This document shows positions 1 through 11,640 of a stretch of 64,000 bases of DNA, in pieces. The notes beneath the pieces are model-generated. The model was not told the origin of the DNA, did no database searches, and worked only from the letters and a program-made list of their open reading frames with translations. Each line of letters begins with the position of its first letter. The first letter of the stretch is position 1. The stretch lies in NCBI RefSeq assembly GCF_002775205.1, contig NC_036451.1, positions 21,376,351-21,440,350 on the forward strand, given 5' to 3'. The DNA comes from Xiphophorus maculatus. Lineage: Eukaryota > Chordata > Actinopteri > Cyprinodontiformes > Poeciliidae. The translations under genes and the position numbers were made by a program.

Positions 1-251
1 ACGACAGCGGAGCTGGAGCAGTCTATGTGAGAAGGTGCTCCGCTGTCTGTCCACTATGTGGTGGAGAGGGGGCTGTTTATTGTCCATAATGGACAGAACC
101 TTCTTCAGTGTCCTCCTCTCCACCACAGTTTCCAGGGACTCCAGCCTTAGTCCCAGTACAGAGCCAGCTTTCCTGATGATTTTGTCTAGTCTATTAGAGT
201 CGCTGGCTCTGATGTTGCTTCCCCAACACACAGCAGCAAAGAAGATGGCAC
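1..251 (-). mobile_element. LINE (non-LTR retrotransposon) ORF2 C-terminal fragment
   Basis: Read on the minus strand from about 251 down to 1, one frame is open throughout. It gives a peptide containing VCWGSNIRASDSNRLDKIIR, then VVERRTLKKVLSIMDN and ending LLQLRCR at the window edge. This matches the region after the reverse-transcriptase core of fish LINE ORF2 proteins, which typically has a CWGSS..D..RL.K..RKAGS..G block followed by a block with SIMDN and HPLH-like residues. The frame is uninterrupted, so the copy may be fairly young or the fragment short. The side at 251 looks like a 5' truncation, and the true 3' end lies outside the window. The exact clade (L2/Rex1-like or another) is not resolved. 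Confidence 0.7.
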
Positions 252-2020
252 CGGCAACAACAACAAAAGGCAGATGGATTAGAAACTAAATGTATACTTT
301 ATATTTGCTTGCTTTAACTTAAACCTTTGGATACAAACGTGCATCTTTAAGTTATATTAATAAAATATTTTATTTTTTAAAAAGAAATGTGTTAAAGTGA
401 CTATTTCTGAACAAAACCTACTGTATTATTTGTCACCAATAGTGTATTAAACAAGTGTTAAACTGCTGTTTTGTGTAAATTATTGGTCTGAATTAAAAAG
501 CACACTTTATGTATAATTTATAAAGAAAAAAAACTCCCTTCGTTGGTCTCTCTGTCTGGTGTGTCAAATTAATTCACTCATCCAGTAGATGGGGCTAGAG
601 AGACATTTTTCATGTTTTGGTGATATGCAGCCTGTCACCATTTCTTCCTACACCAGTGTCTGCCACAACGTCCCAAAGCTGAATGTTCCCAAATCTCATG
701 CTTACCTGTACTTTCAGTATTCAACCCTACACTAAACTATACATTTATGGATATTAATTTTGAATAATATCGTATAAATGCATTGCACTGGCCCCTAAAG
801 TATGCCCGATTACTAAAATTGTCCCACTTGGTGCACGTTCTAAACATAAATAAATTATATATTAAGTTACTCTGTGTTGCTCACCTCTGTTACACACTCA
901 GCTTGAAGAACATTCTGTTGCCTTTACATTTCACTACCTGTTACCATTCTAATAACCTCTGATGACTTTATTCTGTGAAAACACTGCAATCTACTCCGGG
1001 ATCCAACGCGTCCTTATTGCCTGCAGTACCTGAATCTTTCACCAGAGGGCAGAAGATAGCGTCAGAATTGAAAAGAAAGGTATTAGGGGAAGACAGGAGT
1101 TGTGCGGTGGCCATAGAAACACATCTGTGTGATACATTTGGCGTAATCCGGTGTAGTATTCAATTTATACAGGAATGGACTGCTTCTAACTGTAAAATTT
1201 AACTCACCTTTTCTACCAATATAGCTTTTATCCAACAGCTTTTGTTTTGTTTGTGTTTTGTAAAACTTTGGCCTTTCACTTTTACCAATGGGAATATGTT
1301 GTTTAGTGTCTCCAGAACACGGTGATTAATCAACAGGAAAGGCATTTAGTTGCTTATTGGTCATTTGTAAGTAGATATTTGTAAGTGATGATTGGTTAAT
1401 CATTTCAGTATTTGGTAGGACAAGCCCTTGATATCTTTGTGATAACAGCGAGGTAGTCAGAGTTCAAAGTCTTTAGTCCAATGATCCCAAATAAATCATT
1501 ATTTGAACTGCAGTTGAATCTGCAGTTTATTGTCCTCACAGACACACTGCAAATATTAAACTGCAAACAAATCTGTTGTAGAGAAAGATCTCTATAAAAA
1601 ATATAGATAATAAAAAATGGTGCAAAATCTTTGATCACAGCTTAAAAAAAACACTTTGTTGAAACATCTTTTGATTTTCTTTCAGAATTGAGCCTTGGAG
1701 TCTTTGGGGTATTCTCATGGTAGATGGATAATAGTTTCATTTCTATGTGACGACAGCAGTTCAAACTTTTTGGCCGTGAGGGAGAAAATGATGAAGTTAA
1801 AGACACCTGCAGAGCCCAAAAATATATTTTAAAAAGGAAAAAAAAGTTAAACAAATTCATTGTACCGTTTTCATTTCTTTTTCACTTTATTATTTCAATA
1901 TTTCATGATTTTTTAAAAATATTGAAATGAACAAAATGTTCAGATGTTTGTGAAAAAGTGATTCATAAAATATTGTAGATCCAAAACATACACTAGTTTT
2001 TGTGGGTTGAATGTTTTTGT
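252..2020. other. AT-rich intergenic stretch, no gene seen
   Basis: There are only short, low-quality open frames, none with a recognisable domain or convincing splice context. A CTCF-like 12-mer, ccagtagatggg, sits at 582-593 with one mismatch to the core consensus. Nothing else could be assigned. Confidence 0.5.
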
Positions 2021-2024
2021 TTTG

Positions 2025-2135
2025 CACATCACCAGGCCAGATTTGCTCCATTGCAGGATTGTGATGTGGGGCCACATGAAGCCAATAACAGGGCCTCAAA
2101 TGGCCCTCGGACCACACTTTGGACACCCTCTCTCT
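2025..2135. mobile_element. Possible hAT-like element end
   Basis: The stretch ends with ggccctcggaccacacttt followed by ggacaccc. This resembles the terminal sequence of abundant fish hAT-type non-autonomous elements, whose ends read as variants of CAGGGGTGTCCAAAGTG with a GGCCC block inside. A matching left end was not found, so the boundaries are approximate. Confidence 0.3.
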
Positions 2136-2439
2136 ATAAATTTTTCAGTCAGATTTATGTCTAGCTTTCCCAAAACCTTAATTTCCTTGGTGTAAATCCA
2201 CTGCTTTGTTCTTTTGAATCTGTTGAACTCCCTGTGGAATATAAAGATAAAAACTCAGCCTCTAGTAGACACCGGAAGTTTCTCTCTCTCTTTTTCGCTC
2301 AGGATTTACCCAAACCAACAACATGAACATTTTTCATTTGGAAAACCCATTTGGGACAAATGTTTAACTCACTGGCTGATATCTGAGTTGTTGCTACAAT
2401 ATTTCCATACAATATGGAATTATTGCTGATCAAAGGTCA

Positions 2440-2540
2440 CCAGTCCCTCCTACGATATCCACCCCCAGACATGATGCTGCCACCCTCGTACTTCACAGCT
2501 GGCATGGTGTTTCTTGGTTTGCAAGCTTCAGTCTTGTTCT
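2440..2540 (-). mobile_element. Tc1-like transposase fossil
   Basis: On the minus strand this reads NTMPAVKYEGGSIM, a decayed version of the HGGGSIMLWG block that lies near the second catalytic aspartate of Tc1/mariner transposases. Frames on both sides are broken. It is a relic without coding potential. Confidence 0.6.
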
Positions 2541-3187
2541 TTGATCGTCACGAGCAGCAGAAATGTACACAAGTCATTTATTCCAAGTCTCAAGTTTTTT
2601 GCCCCAATTCAAGAGTCAAGTTGAAACTGAAATTTCTCATCAAATCTGGTGCATCTCTATCCCGGCATTAGGATGCCGACAAGAGCAGGTTGTTGTGAGG
2701 CAGCAACGTCCCATAATCCACCACTGTCAATGGCTGACAGTCGCGCTTATCCATCACAGTGAAAACATGTAGCTCGCATCCCGGCTTCCTTTCACTCTTC
2801 ATTACACGACATAAAAACTGTTGAGACTCGATTCTCACACCAGGTGTTCAAGTCGAGTCTCTAGTCTTTAGGGCACAAGTCTTAGTTGGGTTGGAAGTAT
2901 TTTATTTTAGCTACTTAACTCTGAAGTCTCAAACTTGTGTGGCCAGAGATTGTCACTCAAGTTTGACCTTTCGGCCCTTGTTGGTATCGGAGTTGTTTCA
3001 TGGTAAATTGTGACATTCTTTCACTTGTTTAGGCCGACATCTTCACAAAATCTGCTCTTGTTCTGAGTTTGATATACACATTTCACCCGTATCCTTCCTG
3101 AATGGCACGATGAACTTTTCCAAGCTGTTTGTAGACTGTATCTTTGATCTAGTTTTTAGAGTAAATATCTTAGTACAATTAAAATAC

Positions 3188-3422
3188 GACAAACTAACTT
3201 ACAAGTAAATTTTTTTGCAATATATAGGAGCTTATTTTTAGGCAATACTTCCTCAATATTGATAAAACAGTACTAGTTCCACTGGCAGATTATTTCACTT
3301 ATAACAAGACATTTTTCCTATGTAATAATCTGCCAGTGGAACTAATATTTTTTCATTAATATTAAGCAATTATTGACTCAAAACAAGCTCATATGTCTTT
3401 TATTGGAAGTTAGTTCAGTCTT
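3188..3422. mobile_element. Fold-back element with perfect inner arms
   Basis: A perfect 21-bp inverted repeat sits at 3274-3294 and 3324-3344, centred on ctggcagatta, with a 29-bp loop. Weaker pairing continues outward: caaactaactta near 3190 pairs with the segment near 3410, and gagctta near 3228 pairs with taagcaat...gctca near 3365-3390. The core 'tctgccagtggaac' is common in fish genomes. The structure suggests a small fold-back MITE whose arms are conserved only near the centre. Confidence 0.5.
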
Positions 3423-5560
3423 TTTCCAAATGTACTAATATATTTGGACTAGAAACTAGACCAAAAATACTTTACATATAACAACGACTCCTCCAGGTGA
3501 GATACAAATTATTTCCGGGGACGGGCCAGACTTCTGGTGGAGCTCCATAGATTTCTTCTCTTTAAAGCCATGATAATATTTCTCTTTGTAAACTTCAGAA
3601 TTTTAATAAAGGAATTAAAATCAGTAATACAATTACCTAATTTAGCAAATACGGAAATAAATCTGATAGTGCTAGCTGAACTAAAACTGAAAATCTTTGT
3701 TTGATTGAATTCCAGACAATCTTATATAATGTATATAAGATTAAATATCTAGTCCCATTTTAATAGTGCCTTCCTCTGACTGATACCTTTATACAAGTTT
3801 ACTTTGATCCTTTGTGGCGATCCGTTGTGATCATTCTACAAAAAAATAAAAATGAGCAGTAGTCCCTCAATTGACTTTTACTCTAGGTTAATCAGATTCG
3901 TCGTAAGTGATGGTAAGTGCAAGACTGAATGCTGAAACTAAATCCAAAAGTGTTTCACCAAAGTGTTAGCGTGCACAGTTATATAACCAGGTTATTGCAA
4001 CATGGTTCACACATTTCCTCCAAACTGATTTGTTTCTGAATTGTTAACCCTGAAGCTGTCTTCTCTCCGTGTCATCATGACCAATGGCTTCACTATACCC
4101 TCAATATAAGTAGCTTATTATATACAAATGTCACATGAAAGATTCAGCAAGTTTGGAAATAATTCACTGTTTTCAAAAGTTTCAGTTTCTAAAGTATGGA
4201 ATTTTAACAAAGGCTTTGAGAGCCACAGTAAATTATCTATTTGTAATTATTTTTGTCTTCAGAGGAAAGTTTTCTTCCATTTTGTGTGAAGTTAGTTGGC
4301 AAAACCTCAAATTGTAACCGATGTTCTGTTGAAAGCTATTTAAAGTAACCTAAAGATTTTCTTTGTATTCTATATTTCTCCGCGGTTTCTTCAAAAGAGG
4401 AAATATTCTAAAACATCTAAGTAGCAAACTTGTAGGCGGCACATTTTTATTTCAATCTGTGCTGCTCGCATTGAAAGAAGTTTGATGTGATTTGGACCTG
4501 TCTGCATCCAGCTGATTAACAGAAAAGGATTTTGTGCACAGAAAGAGCTGCAGCTGTGCTGCCGGCTCGACTAGATGTGCTTTAACCAAGATGGAGGCAC
4601 ATGTTTAAAGGCAGCGCTTTCACAAGCGGCATTGCGATATGAATTTAGTGAATACTGGAAAGAAATGCAACCACACGTGTGCTGATTGCAGAGTCTGGAA
4701 GCCGGGCAAGACTATCTGAATTATGCTGCTGAGTAAAAACCGGAACAACTTCAGATGTGTGGTTTTGGTAAAAAAAAAAAAGAAAAAAAAGAAAAGAAGA
4801 AGCTAACTCAAAACTTGTGAAACCTTCATTTTGTAGATGTCAATTTAGTGGAAGGCAGAGCGACAAATCAACCAGCTTCTGATTTGCAGCCACTGACGTA
4901 AAAGCTGATCTGAAAGCAAGAGGCCAGAATGTGGTACATGTGACTGAACCCGCAAAAATAAAACACAAACTTTTCTTCTCAAAAAATTTGAAGGTTTTTT
5001 TTTTTTATCTTCCTAGTTATCGCCAGCACATTTTTCAGCTCTTCTGATCTCGGCTCCAGAGGCCAACTTCTAAAGAAGGCCAACCACATGGGTGAGAAAA
5101 AGCACGAAACCTTTCACAAAAGAAAATCAGCCTGCAGACATGCAAGACCCTCTTGATGTTCACACAGGAAGGAAGCAAGTCAACACTGCTACTGCTATAA
5201 CCCCTTGTTCTGTTAGCCAGGCTGCACATTTTCGCACTCCACTCGCCCGACTTTGTGGTGTACAAGAAGCAAACTCTGCAACGAAGGGATTAAAACTGAG
5301 AAAGAAAAAAAAAGAACGAGGCTAGTCAGAAGAAGAAACATGCATATTTCTCTTGGAAGTCTATGAATAAGTCATTTAATTACAAATTCACATGGAAAAA
5401 TGTTTGAGTCTGACATTGCTGCCTCTCTGTCTTAGAGGAATCTAGTGAAGTTTACAATCAGCAGAATTATGCAAATACTTTCCAGTGGTCATAATCAAAA
5501 CTAGCGTGGGTGTTCCTCCCAAGGCAGACTATACTCAATTATGAAACACAGTTTCACAAA
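3423..5560. other. Intergenic, distal 3' side of faslg, nothing assigned
   Basis: No open frame here has a domain or plausible exon borders. A-rich tracts occur at 4770-4800 and 4990-5010. The short plus-strand frame near 5092-5325 has no recognisable content. Confidence 0.5.
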
Positions 5561-5616
5561 AAACATTCATCATTTTATTTTTGCTTCAACACACAGAAAT
5601 CTGCTTAATAAATTCC

Positions 5617-5626
5617 TTTATTTATT
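5617..5626 (-). terminator. faslg: Candidate faslg polyadenylation signals
   Basis: The minus strand carries overlapping AATAAA hexamers here (tttatt at 5617-5622 and 5621-5626 on the plus strand), about 385 bases past the faslg stop codon. A further one lies at 5574-5579 and an earlier one at 5781-5786. The region between the stop and these signals is AT-rich, as expected for a cytokine 3' UTR. Which signal is used cannot be told from sequence. Confidence 0.4.
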
Positions 5627-6006
5627 ATTATTATTATTTAAAGAAAATAAAACACCCATCCTACATCACAGGCATACATACAAAAATAAATACTGAAAAT
5701 GCTACAACTAAATCAGCATCTTAGTGTCAACTAACTCGACATTTTTCATGAAAGCAAAAAACTGAGGTGTAAAAATGCTGTTTATTTCTCTGTGCTGTTT
5801 TGCTTTGAGCTGCCAATGAACAAAAAAAGTGCACCGCCATCTTTGGGTTTCTATATTGCAAAACAGAATATATTTAGTCCAGGTATAACAGATAAGAAAA
5901 AAAATACAATCAAAGGATCTCTTTGTGGAAGTTATGAGTAAGCTTTCCTCCTGATTCAGAACAAAACTACGGCACAATGAAACAGAGCTGAAACAATCGA
6001 AACTCT

Positions 6007-7509
6007 TCAGATCTTGTACAGACCGAAGAAGTTGCCATAATGTGAGTGGCTGAGATAGGTCGGGTGCGACACGTTCACGTAAACCCTGTCGAACTTCATC
6101 AGCTGCAGGCCGCCGCCGAGGTAGTTCTCTGCAGTCCACGGGCCGTTGGGTTTCTGGACGCAGAAACCCGACCTGTGGGCTTCCATCAGAGTCAGGAGTT
6201 TGGACTGTCCTGCTCGCCTCACAAACACGACGTGATCGAACGAGGACGTGGGCTGGCAGTTCTTGAAGATCAGCTCCACTCGAGAGTAGACGTGGTAGAG
6301 CCCCGACTCGTTGACCTGCAGGGCGCCGTCTTCGATTTTGTAAGCGACCTCCCCGGACGTGAAGGCCTGGCCTGCTTTCGGTTCCCATCGCAAAGTCATT
6401 TGGGACGGTTGATGCACAATGCGCCCTGCAAAGAGACGATTCCATTAAGCAAGGTGGACTTAAGAAAATCAACGATTCGTCCATGGGTTAATAGGAACCT
6501 CACCGAGAACATGAGCCGCAGGTTTCTTCGTTTTCTCTTCTCCGTTTGAGTCGGGGTTATAGAGACCTGAAATGGCCGTCAGATTAGCCCACATCAACTG
6601 TTTTTGTTCACCATCAAGAACATTTTCAACATAAAGGACGGCTACGTGTGCAGAGAACACAATGTTCGCATACCAATTTGCTTCTGGGGTGCATGAAACT
6701 CAGTCACGAGGTCATGTTCAACCTTGAGGGAAATAAAAGAAACAGAAAGTCAATACCACATCACACAGGAGAAGTGCATCTTAGTTTGTCTCTGAGGCTG
6801 AAAGCTCTGCCGCGGCACATGTGAGATAGAGGATATCCTGTCTGAATGGACGGGTGACCACAGTGGAACATCAAGAGGCTCTGGCTTGCATTTTAAATGT
6901 CAGAGTTCACAAGTGAAGCTATTTTAATTTTAAACGGTTTCAAATTAATTATTAAACTTTGCAGGTCTGCCCAAACTTTCCAGCCTTGGTTCCATTCTCC
7001 CACCTGACGCCTCCCTGACACCACCTCCATATGTAAAGATACTTTCAGGTCTTGCTACTGAACCGTGCTCACAAACACACAAGACTTGGAAAACATATTT
7101 GTTCCTTTTCAACAAGAAGAGCTTCAAGAAAATATTCTACACAATGCAAAATCCCATTTTTAAAAAATACAAAATTCTGCAATTTACTTTGTGTGTGTGT
7201 GTGTGGGCGTGTGTGTGTGTCAGTCCTTACCTTCTCCACATCTTTGAGTTTTTCCTGGAGTCTCAGGATCTGCCAGGCTTCAAAGCCCAGGGCGGCGAAC
7301 ACCAGCAGGAACAACATCAGCACTATCATGGCCACGCTGCAGCTGACCCCCATGCAGCCTCGGCTCTTGCTGTGGCTCCTCACGGTCTCCCGGGCCTGAG
7401 GGAACGACCAGCAGGGGATGAGGTTCGGCGGCGTCGCCGGCGAGCGCTGACCTCCGCCCTCGTCCACCAGGAACACCTGAGGGAACGGGTACCTCTGGTC
7501 ACGGCTCAT
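6007..7509 (-). CDS. faslg: Fas ligand (TNF ligand superfamily member 6), 4 exons
   Basis: Type II membrane cytokine that triggers apoptosis through the Fas receptor. Exons on the minus strand are 7509-7231, 6722-6674, 6566-6504 and 6425-6007 (stop TGA). All junctions are GT-AG with phases 0, 1 and 1, giving 269 residues; human FASLG has 281 and also four exons. The N-terminal YPFPQVFLVD resembles the human YPYPQIYWVD. A membrane segment spans about residues 57-76. The TNF homology domain begins near PAAHVLGRIVHQ, followed by LRWEP, SGLYHVYSRVEL, an NC...GFC cysteine pair (likely disulfide), DRVYVNVS, and the diagnostic C-terminus FFGLYKI. N-glycosylation sequons NES and NVS are visible. The long proline-rich tail of mammalian FASLG is nearly absent, with only ATPPNLIP left. 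The start is the first in-frame ATG before the conserved N-terminus. Identity is very likely; another TNF ligand is much less so. Confidence 0.93.
7191..7220. repeat. (GT)n microsatellite in faslg intron 1
   Basis: An imperfect GT dinucleotide run begins just inside the intron, about 10 bases from the exon 1 donor site at 7230/7231. On the transcribed strand it is a CA repeat, a motif known to influence splicing of nearby donors in other genes. Confidence 0.85.
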
Positions 7510-8270
7510 GGTGCAGGACCCTACTGGGAGGACGAGTTGTCTGCGAGTCTGACTGCTCTGAACTGAAGGAGGTGTGGACTTGTGTCTGAGAAACCCTTTT
7601 CACGTCGAACCCAAGAAGCTGTCAGAGCATTCACCACCCACTGCCTCCTACGCCTCCCCTTTAGAGTTCAACACTAAACTAAAGTTCCTCAACTAAGAAG
7701 CAGTCACTCTGATTAGTTACACAATCTGATCTGTTTGGTTTTGCTCCCTAATCTTTCTCAACATAACCAGTTGACTTGGGTTCTATGTGCAAACTTTTCT
7801 CTGTGTAGTCATGTAGATTAGCTGCACCTGCCTGCAAAGGAAATTTGAGGTCTAGCTGACCCATACCTCACTAACCGCGCTCTCCTCTTCTGCATAAAGA
7901 GACCTTTTCACAAATTCCACGAAAGGAAAGATTGAGCAACATCGCTCGTCGGGAGCCGTTTTTCAGTCAAACACAAAAATAACTGACCCCCTTCTCACCG
8001 AATCGGACCCCGGCACAATTAAGTGTGTTTTCTGATGCATTCTTTATCTGTGTCAGGGTGGATGGGTGGCCCTGCGTGTTGGTAAACAGTGATGCAGCAG
8101 TTTCAAAAGCACACCGCATGTTCTCTGTGGGAAGAAGCGGCTGCCACATGAAAAGGAACACGCTCCAAGCATTGGCTTGCGCGTTGTCTGCTTCAGAAAG
8201 ACTCGTAGAGACACTCGCTGAAACAAATGAAGCACAACAACGCCGGCCCGTTCCTCTGAGACAGCTTGCA
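7510..8270. other. faslg upstream region
   Basis: This is the 5' flank of faslg. No convincing TATA box is seen within 150 bases of the start codon. A cataaagag-type AT patch lies near 7894-7903. No gene is visible, and the open frames around 7967-8321 look like chance. Confidence 0.4.
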
Positions 8271-8271
8271 G

Positions 8272-8497
8272 CACAGGTGTCAAACTCCAGTCCTCAAGGG
8301 CCGGCATCCTGCAGTTTTTAGATGTGTCTCAAGTACAAAACACTAGAATGAAATGGCTTAATTACCTCCTCCTTGTGTACATAAGTTCTCCAGAGCCTTG
8401 CTAATGGCCTAATTATTCTATTCAGGTGTGGTGCAGCAGAGGCACATCTGAAGGTTGCAGGACACCGGCCCTTGAGGACTGGAGTTTGACACCCCTG
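8272..8497 (-). mobile_element. hAT-like MITE, copy 1
   Basis: The terminal inverted repeats read caggtgtcaaactccagtcc on the left and, reverse-complemented, caggggtgtcaaactccagt on the right, followed inward by caagggcc. The element is about 226 bp with no coding capacity. The internal order (gaaatggcttaattacctcc, then ttcaggtgtggtgcagcag) is the reverse of the copy at 15271-15496, so the two are in opposite orientation. Flanking 8-mers (gcttgcag / gtttaccg) match at 5 of 8, a decayed target duplication at best. Confidence 0.75.
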
Positions 8498-8499
8498 GT

Positions 8500-9480
8500 T
8501 TACCGGAAGGAGCACATGAGCCAGGCTTCCTTCTACCTGACTGATACCCAGTGCTGCTGCTGTGGCTTTCACACCAGTTTGGGTTTGTTTCGTTGGATGT
8601 TGAGCAAGTGCAATGCGGCTAAAGTTGCGGGTGCAACACCTTCCACTTGCAAGACTACCTGGCATTAAAAAGAAAAAAGAAGAAAAGACATGCTGGCGGC
8701 ATGTTTTGAGGTCTTTTCAAAGCCCCTTGGGTGATTTGGCTAAAAATCTCTTGATTTTAGATGAAGAGATAAGCGAGAAGTCCCTGCAGCTGATATTTTG
8801 TGCAGCATCTGTGAAGAAAGAAGGCAGGCATACTGAAACTTCACGCCACGCTGCAAATGGAGGCAAACCACAGCTCATGTCAAGTGAAGAGAAACTGTTC
8901 TCTTGTGAGGTCTACCTGTTATCTGCACACAAAAGCCTCCAGGGTTTCCACAGCGAGGTGAGCGTCAGAACGGTGCTGCAAACGTTTTCTTTCGTTTCTC
9001 CAGGCCGAAGCAGCCGCAGGGAAACCCAGCTCGCAGCGTGCAGACGCAGCTCCCAAGTTAAAGGGCAATTACGTCAAGCTTAACCATAAACTTCACAGAC
9101 TGCCAGTAGCCTGCAAGCTGATGTGCCTGTTTCCCAGAAGCGTCATGCCGAAACAGACGCTCGCAGCAACACTAGCGGCAGCAGCACGGAACCGGTGAGG
9201 TGGGAGGGTTGGGTTTTGGGGTCTAACCAGCAGGCTGCTGCTCCAGTTATTATAAGCAGGCGAGTGTAATAAAACGAATCTCTGAATCAGCAAACGCGTT
9301 TCTCAGTCAATGTGTTTCCCACCGTCTTCCACTCTTTGGCTGCAGGTAGCTGTGGTCTTGATGACTGATGACACAAATATAGCAGAATAAATGACAATGA
9401 AGTTCGTTACCTGGAGAGAATGACATTACCCAATTTTTTTTTTTTTTTTTTTTTTTGAAGACAGATATTTAGTCTTACAC
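8500..9480. other. Intergenic, no gene assigned
   Basis: A plus-strand open frame of 156 codons at 8613-9083 has no recognisable motif and no splice support. A poly-T tract lies at 9437-9456. Nothing else could be named. Confidence 0.45.
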
Positions 9481-9489
9481 GGCACATTT

Positions 9490-9700
9490 GATGAATTATC
9501 ATATCATAAGAAGTTCCTGGCAAACGCATTTGTGCCATATGAAATCTTGTAATGACGAAGCAATGGACTTTTATATATTGAATTTGGATTTATGTGATAG
9601 ACATAAATCCAAATTTATGTCTATCACAAAAACCAACACGAAGCAGCACATAATTAGTGAAACAAAAGAATATACACGCATATATTTAATAAGAATATAT
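9490..9700. mobile_element. Tc1-related repeat flank with overlapping hairpins
   Basis: Phrases such as tgaaatcttgtaatgacgaa and gaagcagcacataattagtg resemble the non-coding flanks of a widespread fish Tc1-like element. At 9581-9627 two perfect 15-bp hairpins overlap. Arms 9581-9595/9601-9615 have a 5-nt loop, and arms 9594-9608/9613-9627 have a 4-nt loop. Only one can form at a time. Confidence 0.5.
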
Positions 9701-9799
9701 GTATTCTTACAACTTTCACAAATAAACCTGCGTTTTTTTTCCCCTCAGGTTTGTCCTGTTTTGAAATTCATTCATCTTCTTATCAACTCTGCCAGCTTC

Positions 9800-9880
9800 C
9801 TTTTCCCTGATAAGAACAAAAACCCACATAATGACACAGCCACCACCATGCTTCACGTTAGGGCACCTGCAGGTGAATGT
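9800..9880 (-). mobile_element. Tc1-like transposase fossil
   Basis: The minus strand reads VKHGGGCVIMW, a mutated version of the Tc1 transposase block VKHGGGSIMLWG. Flanking frames are broken. It may belong to the same dead insertion as the repeat flank at 9490-9700. Confidence 0.6.
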
Positions 9881-11140
9881 CAATATACACATTACATGTT
9901 AGTAGCTATTTTGTTGATATTCACAAACATGACACTGTTACTTTTATTCTTACGTGCAGTTATGTTTTGATTGTCCAACTTTGTTAAATGCCTTTTTTTC
10001 TCATCCTCGTGCAGAGGGTGGGCATTGCAAGATGTGCAATGGTGTGCAACATGACCGCAGACAGGAAGTGCTGATTGGGCAACAACTAAGAGCATTTCTG
10101 TCAAGAGGAGCACAGAACGGCCAGTTTCTCTGAATCAGTTTAAATCAATTTATGCATCAGTTTTTATCGGTGCATTGAATCATTGACTTGAAGTTCTGTT
10201 TGGTGTCTAACTAGATGTCTGTATTGTTTAGTTTATTTTAAGTATTTTGGGGGTATTTTGTGCCAAGCTGCTCAGCTCAGCCAGTATTTTTTTAAATTCA
10301 TCTTTGTCTTTTGTTGGGTAGCTCTTTTTTTATTATTATTATTATTATAAACCAGTTTACGGTTGGTGTTAAACTTAAACTTTGTTCAGTTTGTTTGACC
10401 TATTTTAAGGACATTGTTACCAATTGTTATCAACTGAATGTTTTTCTTTAGTTCTCAGGTAACTAAAGTCAACTTTTTAAAAGAAAATACATCTACATCC
10501 TCATGTCTTACATGTTCAGTCCATTACAGAAGGCGTTTTCAGGATGGCTTATGAGGTCAGTTCCCAAACACACAACCTTGTGAAGCTGAACATTAACTTT
10601 GATTTTATTTGACATTAACATGCTTGTTTTATCTTCCAGGCAAAATGGATTTCCGACATCTTTCTTTTTTGTCACATTTCTATGCAAGTCAGATCTGTGG
10701 ATTGCATGACTAATGATTTTCATGAATGAAGTATGCTTTTTTGCAGCTCCCCCTGAATTACCATAACCATCAGAGCCTCTTCTGAATAATTTCATCGTTG
10801 CCTTTTCAGTGTAGGAGGTGGGGATGTCGTGCAATGTTTGCAGTTTAACCACACTCTTTCCATTCCTGGTCATTGGACTAAAATGTCTATGCAAGATGTT
10901 CAAAGCTCTGGGTTTTCTTTTTTAGTTACACAAACGTAAACTCTACTTATTATTTGCACTTGGGATTTTATTTGGGGGTGCCAGAGTAAAAGGGTGGAGT
11001 ACAAAGGCACACCTCACTTTCTTAGTTCTCTTTTGTAAAATTGTTGAAAACCGTGCATCACTTCAAAGTTATGAAACAAAAAATTTCAAACCACTGTGAC
11101 ATTGTTTGAAGCCACCAGGCTCTTTCTGTTAGACTAGAAA
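9880..11140. other. Intergenic, unassigned
   Basis: This holds an (ATT)n run at 10331-10349 and a minus-strand open frame of 131 codons at 10508-10903. That frame has no recognisable domain and no clear splice partners. It is rich in Lys and His, with no membrane or signal segment. It could be chance or a degraded element, and I do not call it a gene. Confidence 0.4.
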
Positions 11141-11149
11141 CAAATTACA

Positions 11150-11640
11150 GTATTTTTACCAACTTGGGTCACAACCAAACAGTTCAATCTGGAGAGACTC
11201 AGACGGAGATAAGACGACAATTAGAAGAGTTTATTGACAAACAGAATTTAAAGTCTTTGGCGCTCGGGCCCCGACTGGGGATAACGGTTATCGCAGCGTT
11301 AGCGATAGGCTTCAGATGAGCATCCCCGATGCTGTTAGGAGCGTCATCCCCCAGGGCCCGGCACTGGTGGTGGAGGTTGAAGAAGGGCGCGGGCCTCAGG
11401 ACCGGGCGAATGGAGGAGAAGGGGTGGTGGTGGGTTGAGCTCGGCTGGAGAGCGAAGGACACCATGAATGAAGGTCCTTATCAGCTGGGACTTGGTCGAT
11501 GATTGGACCTAACGTGGCTTGGTCCGGCGTTGATAGGTCGACGATTGTGGGCAGGTCGCTTCAATTAGCGGGTCCCGGTGGGGATAAAGGAGTCTTCCAG
11601 TTTGAATTTGTGCCTAGGCTTCATTAGAAGGTAATTAAGC
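11150..11640 (-). mobile_element. GC-rich block, possible LTR remnant
   Basis: The segment is clearly more GC-rich than its surroundings. Read on the minus strand it runs through pyrimidine-rich and CpG-containing sequence to gtcaataaactcttc, then gtctgagtctctccag. AATAAA followed by a CTCTTCT-type R-region and then GTCTGAGTCTC is the usual layout of the 3' half of a retroviral-type LTR. No gag, pol or primer-binding site was seen beside it, so it would be a solo or partial LTR. It could also be another GC-rich repeat. Confidence 0.35.

Noticed and set aside
5708..6484. 258-codon minus-strand open frame
   Set aside because: It overlaps the last faslg exon in another frame; the frame containing the TNF homology domain is the real one.
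6046..6549. 167-codon plus-strand open frame
   Set aside because: It is the antisense shadow of faslg exons 3 and 4, caused by their GC-rich codons.
10508..10903. 131-codon minus-strand open frame as a gene
   Set aside because: No domain, no splice partners, and surrounded by repeats; kept only as a remark.
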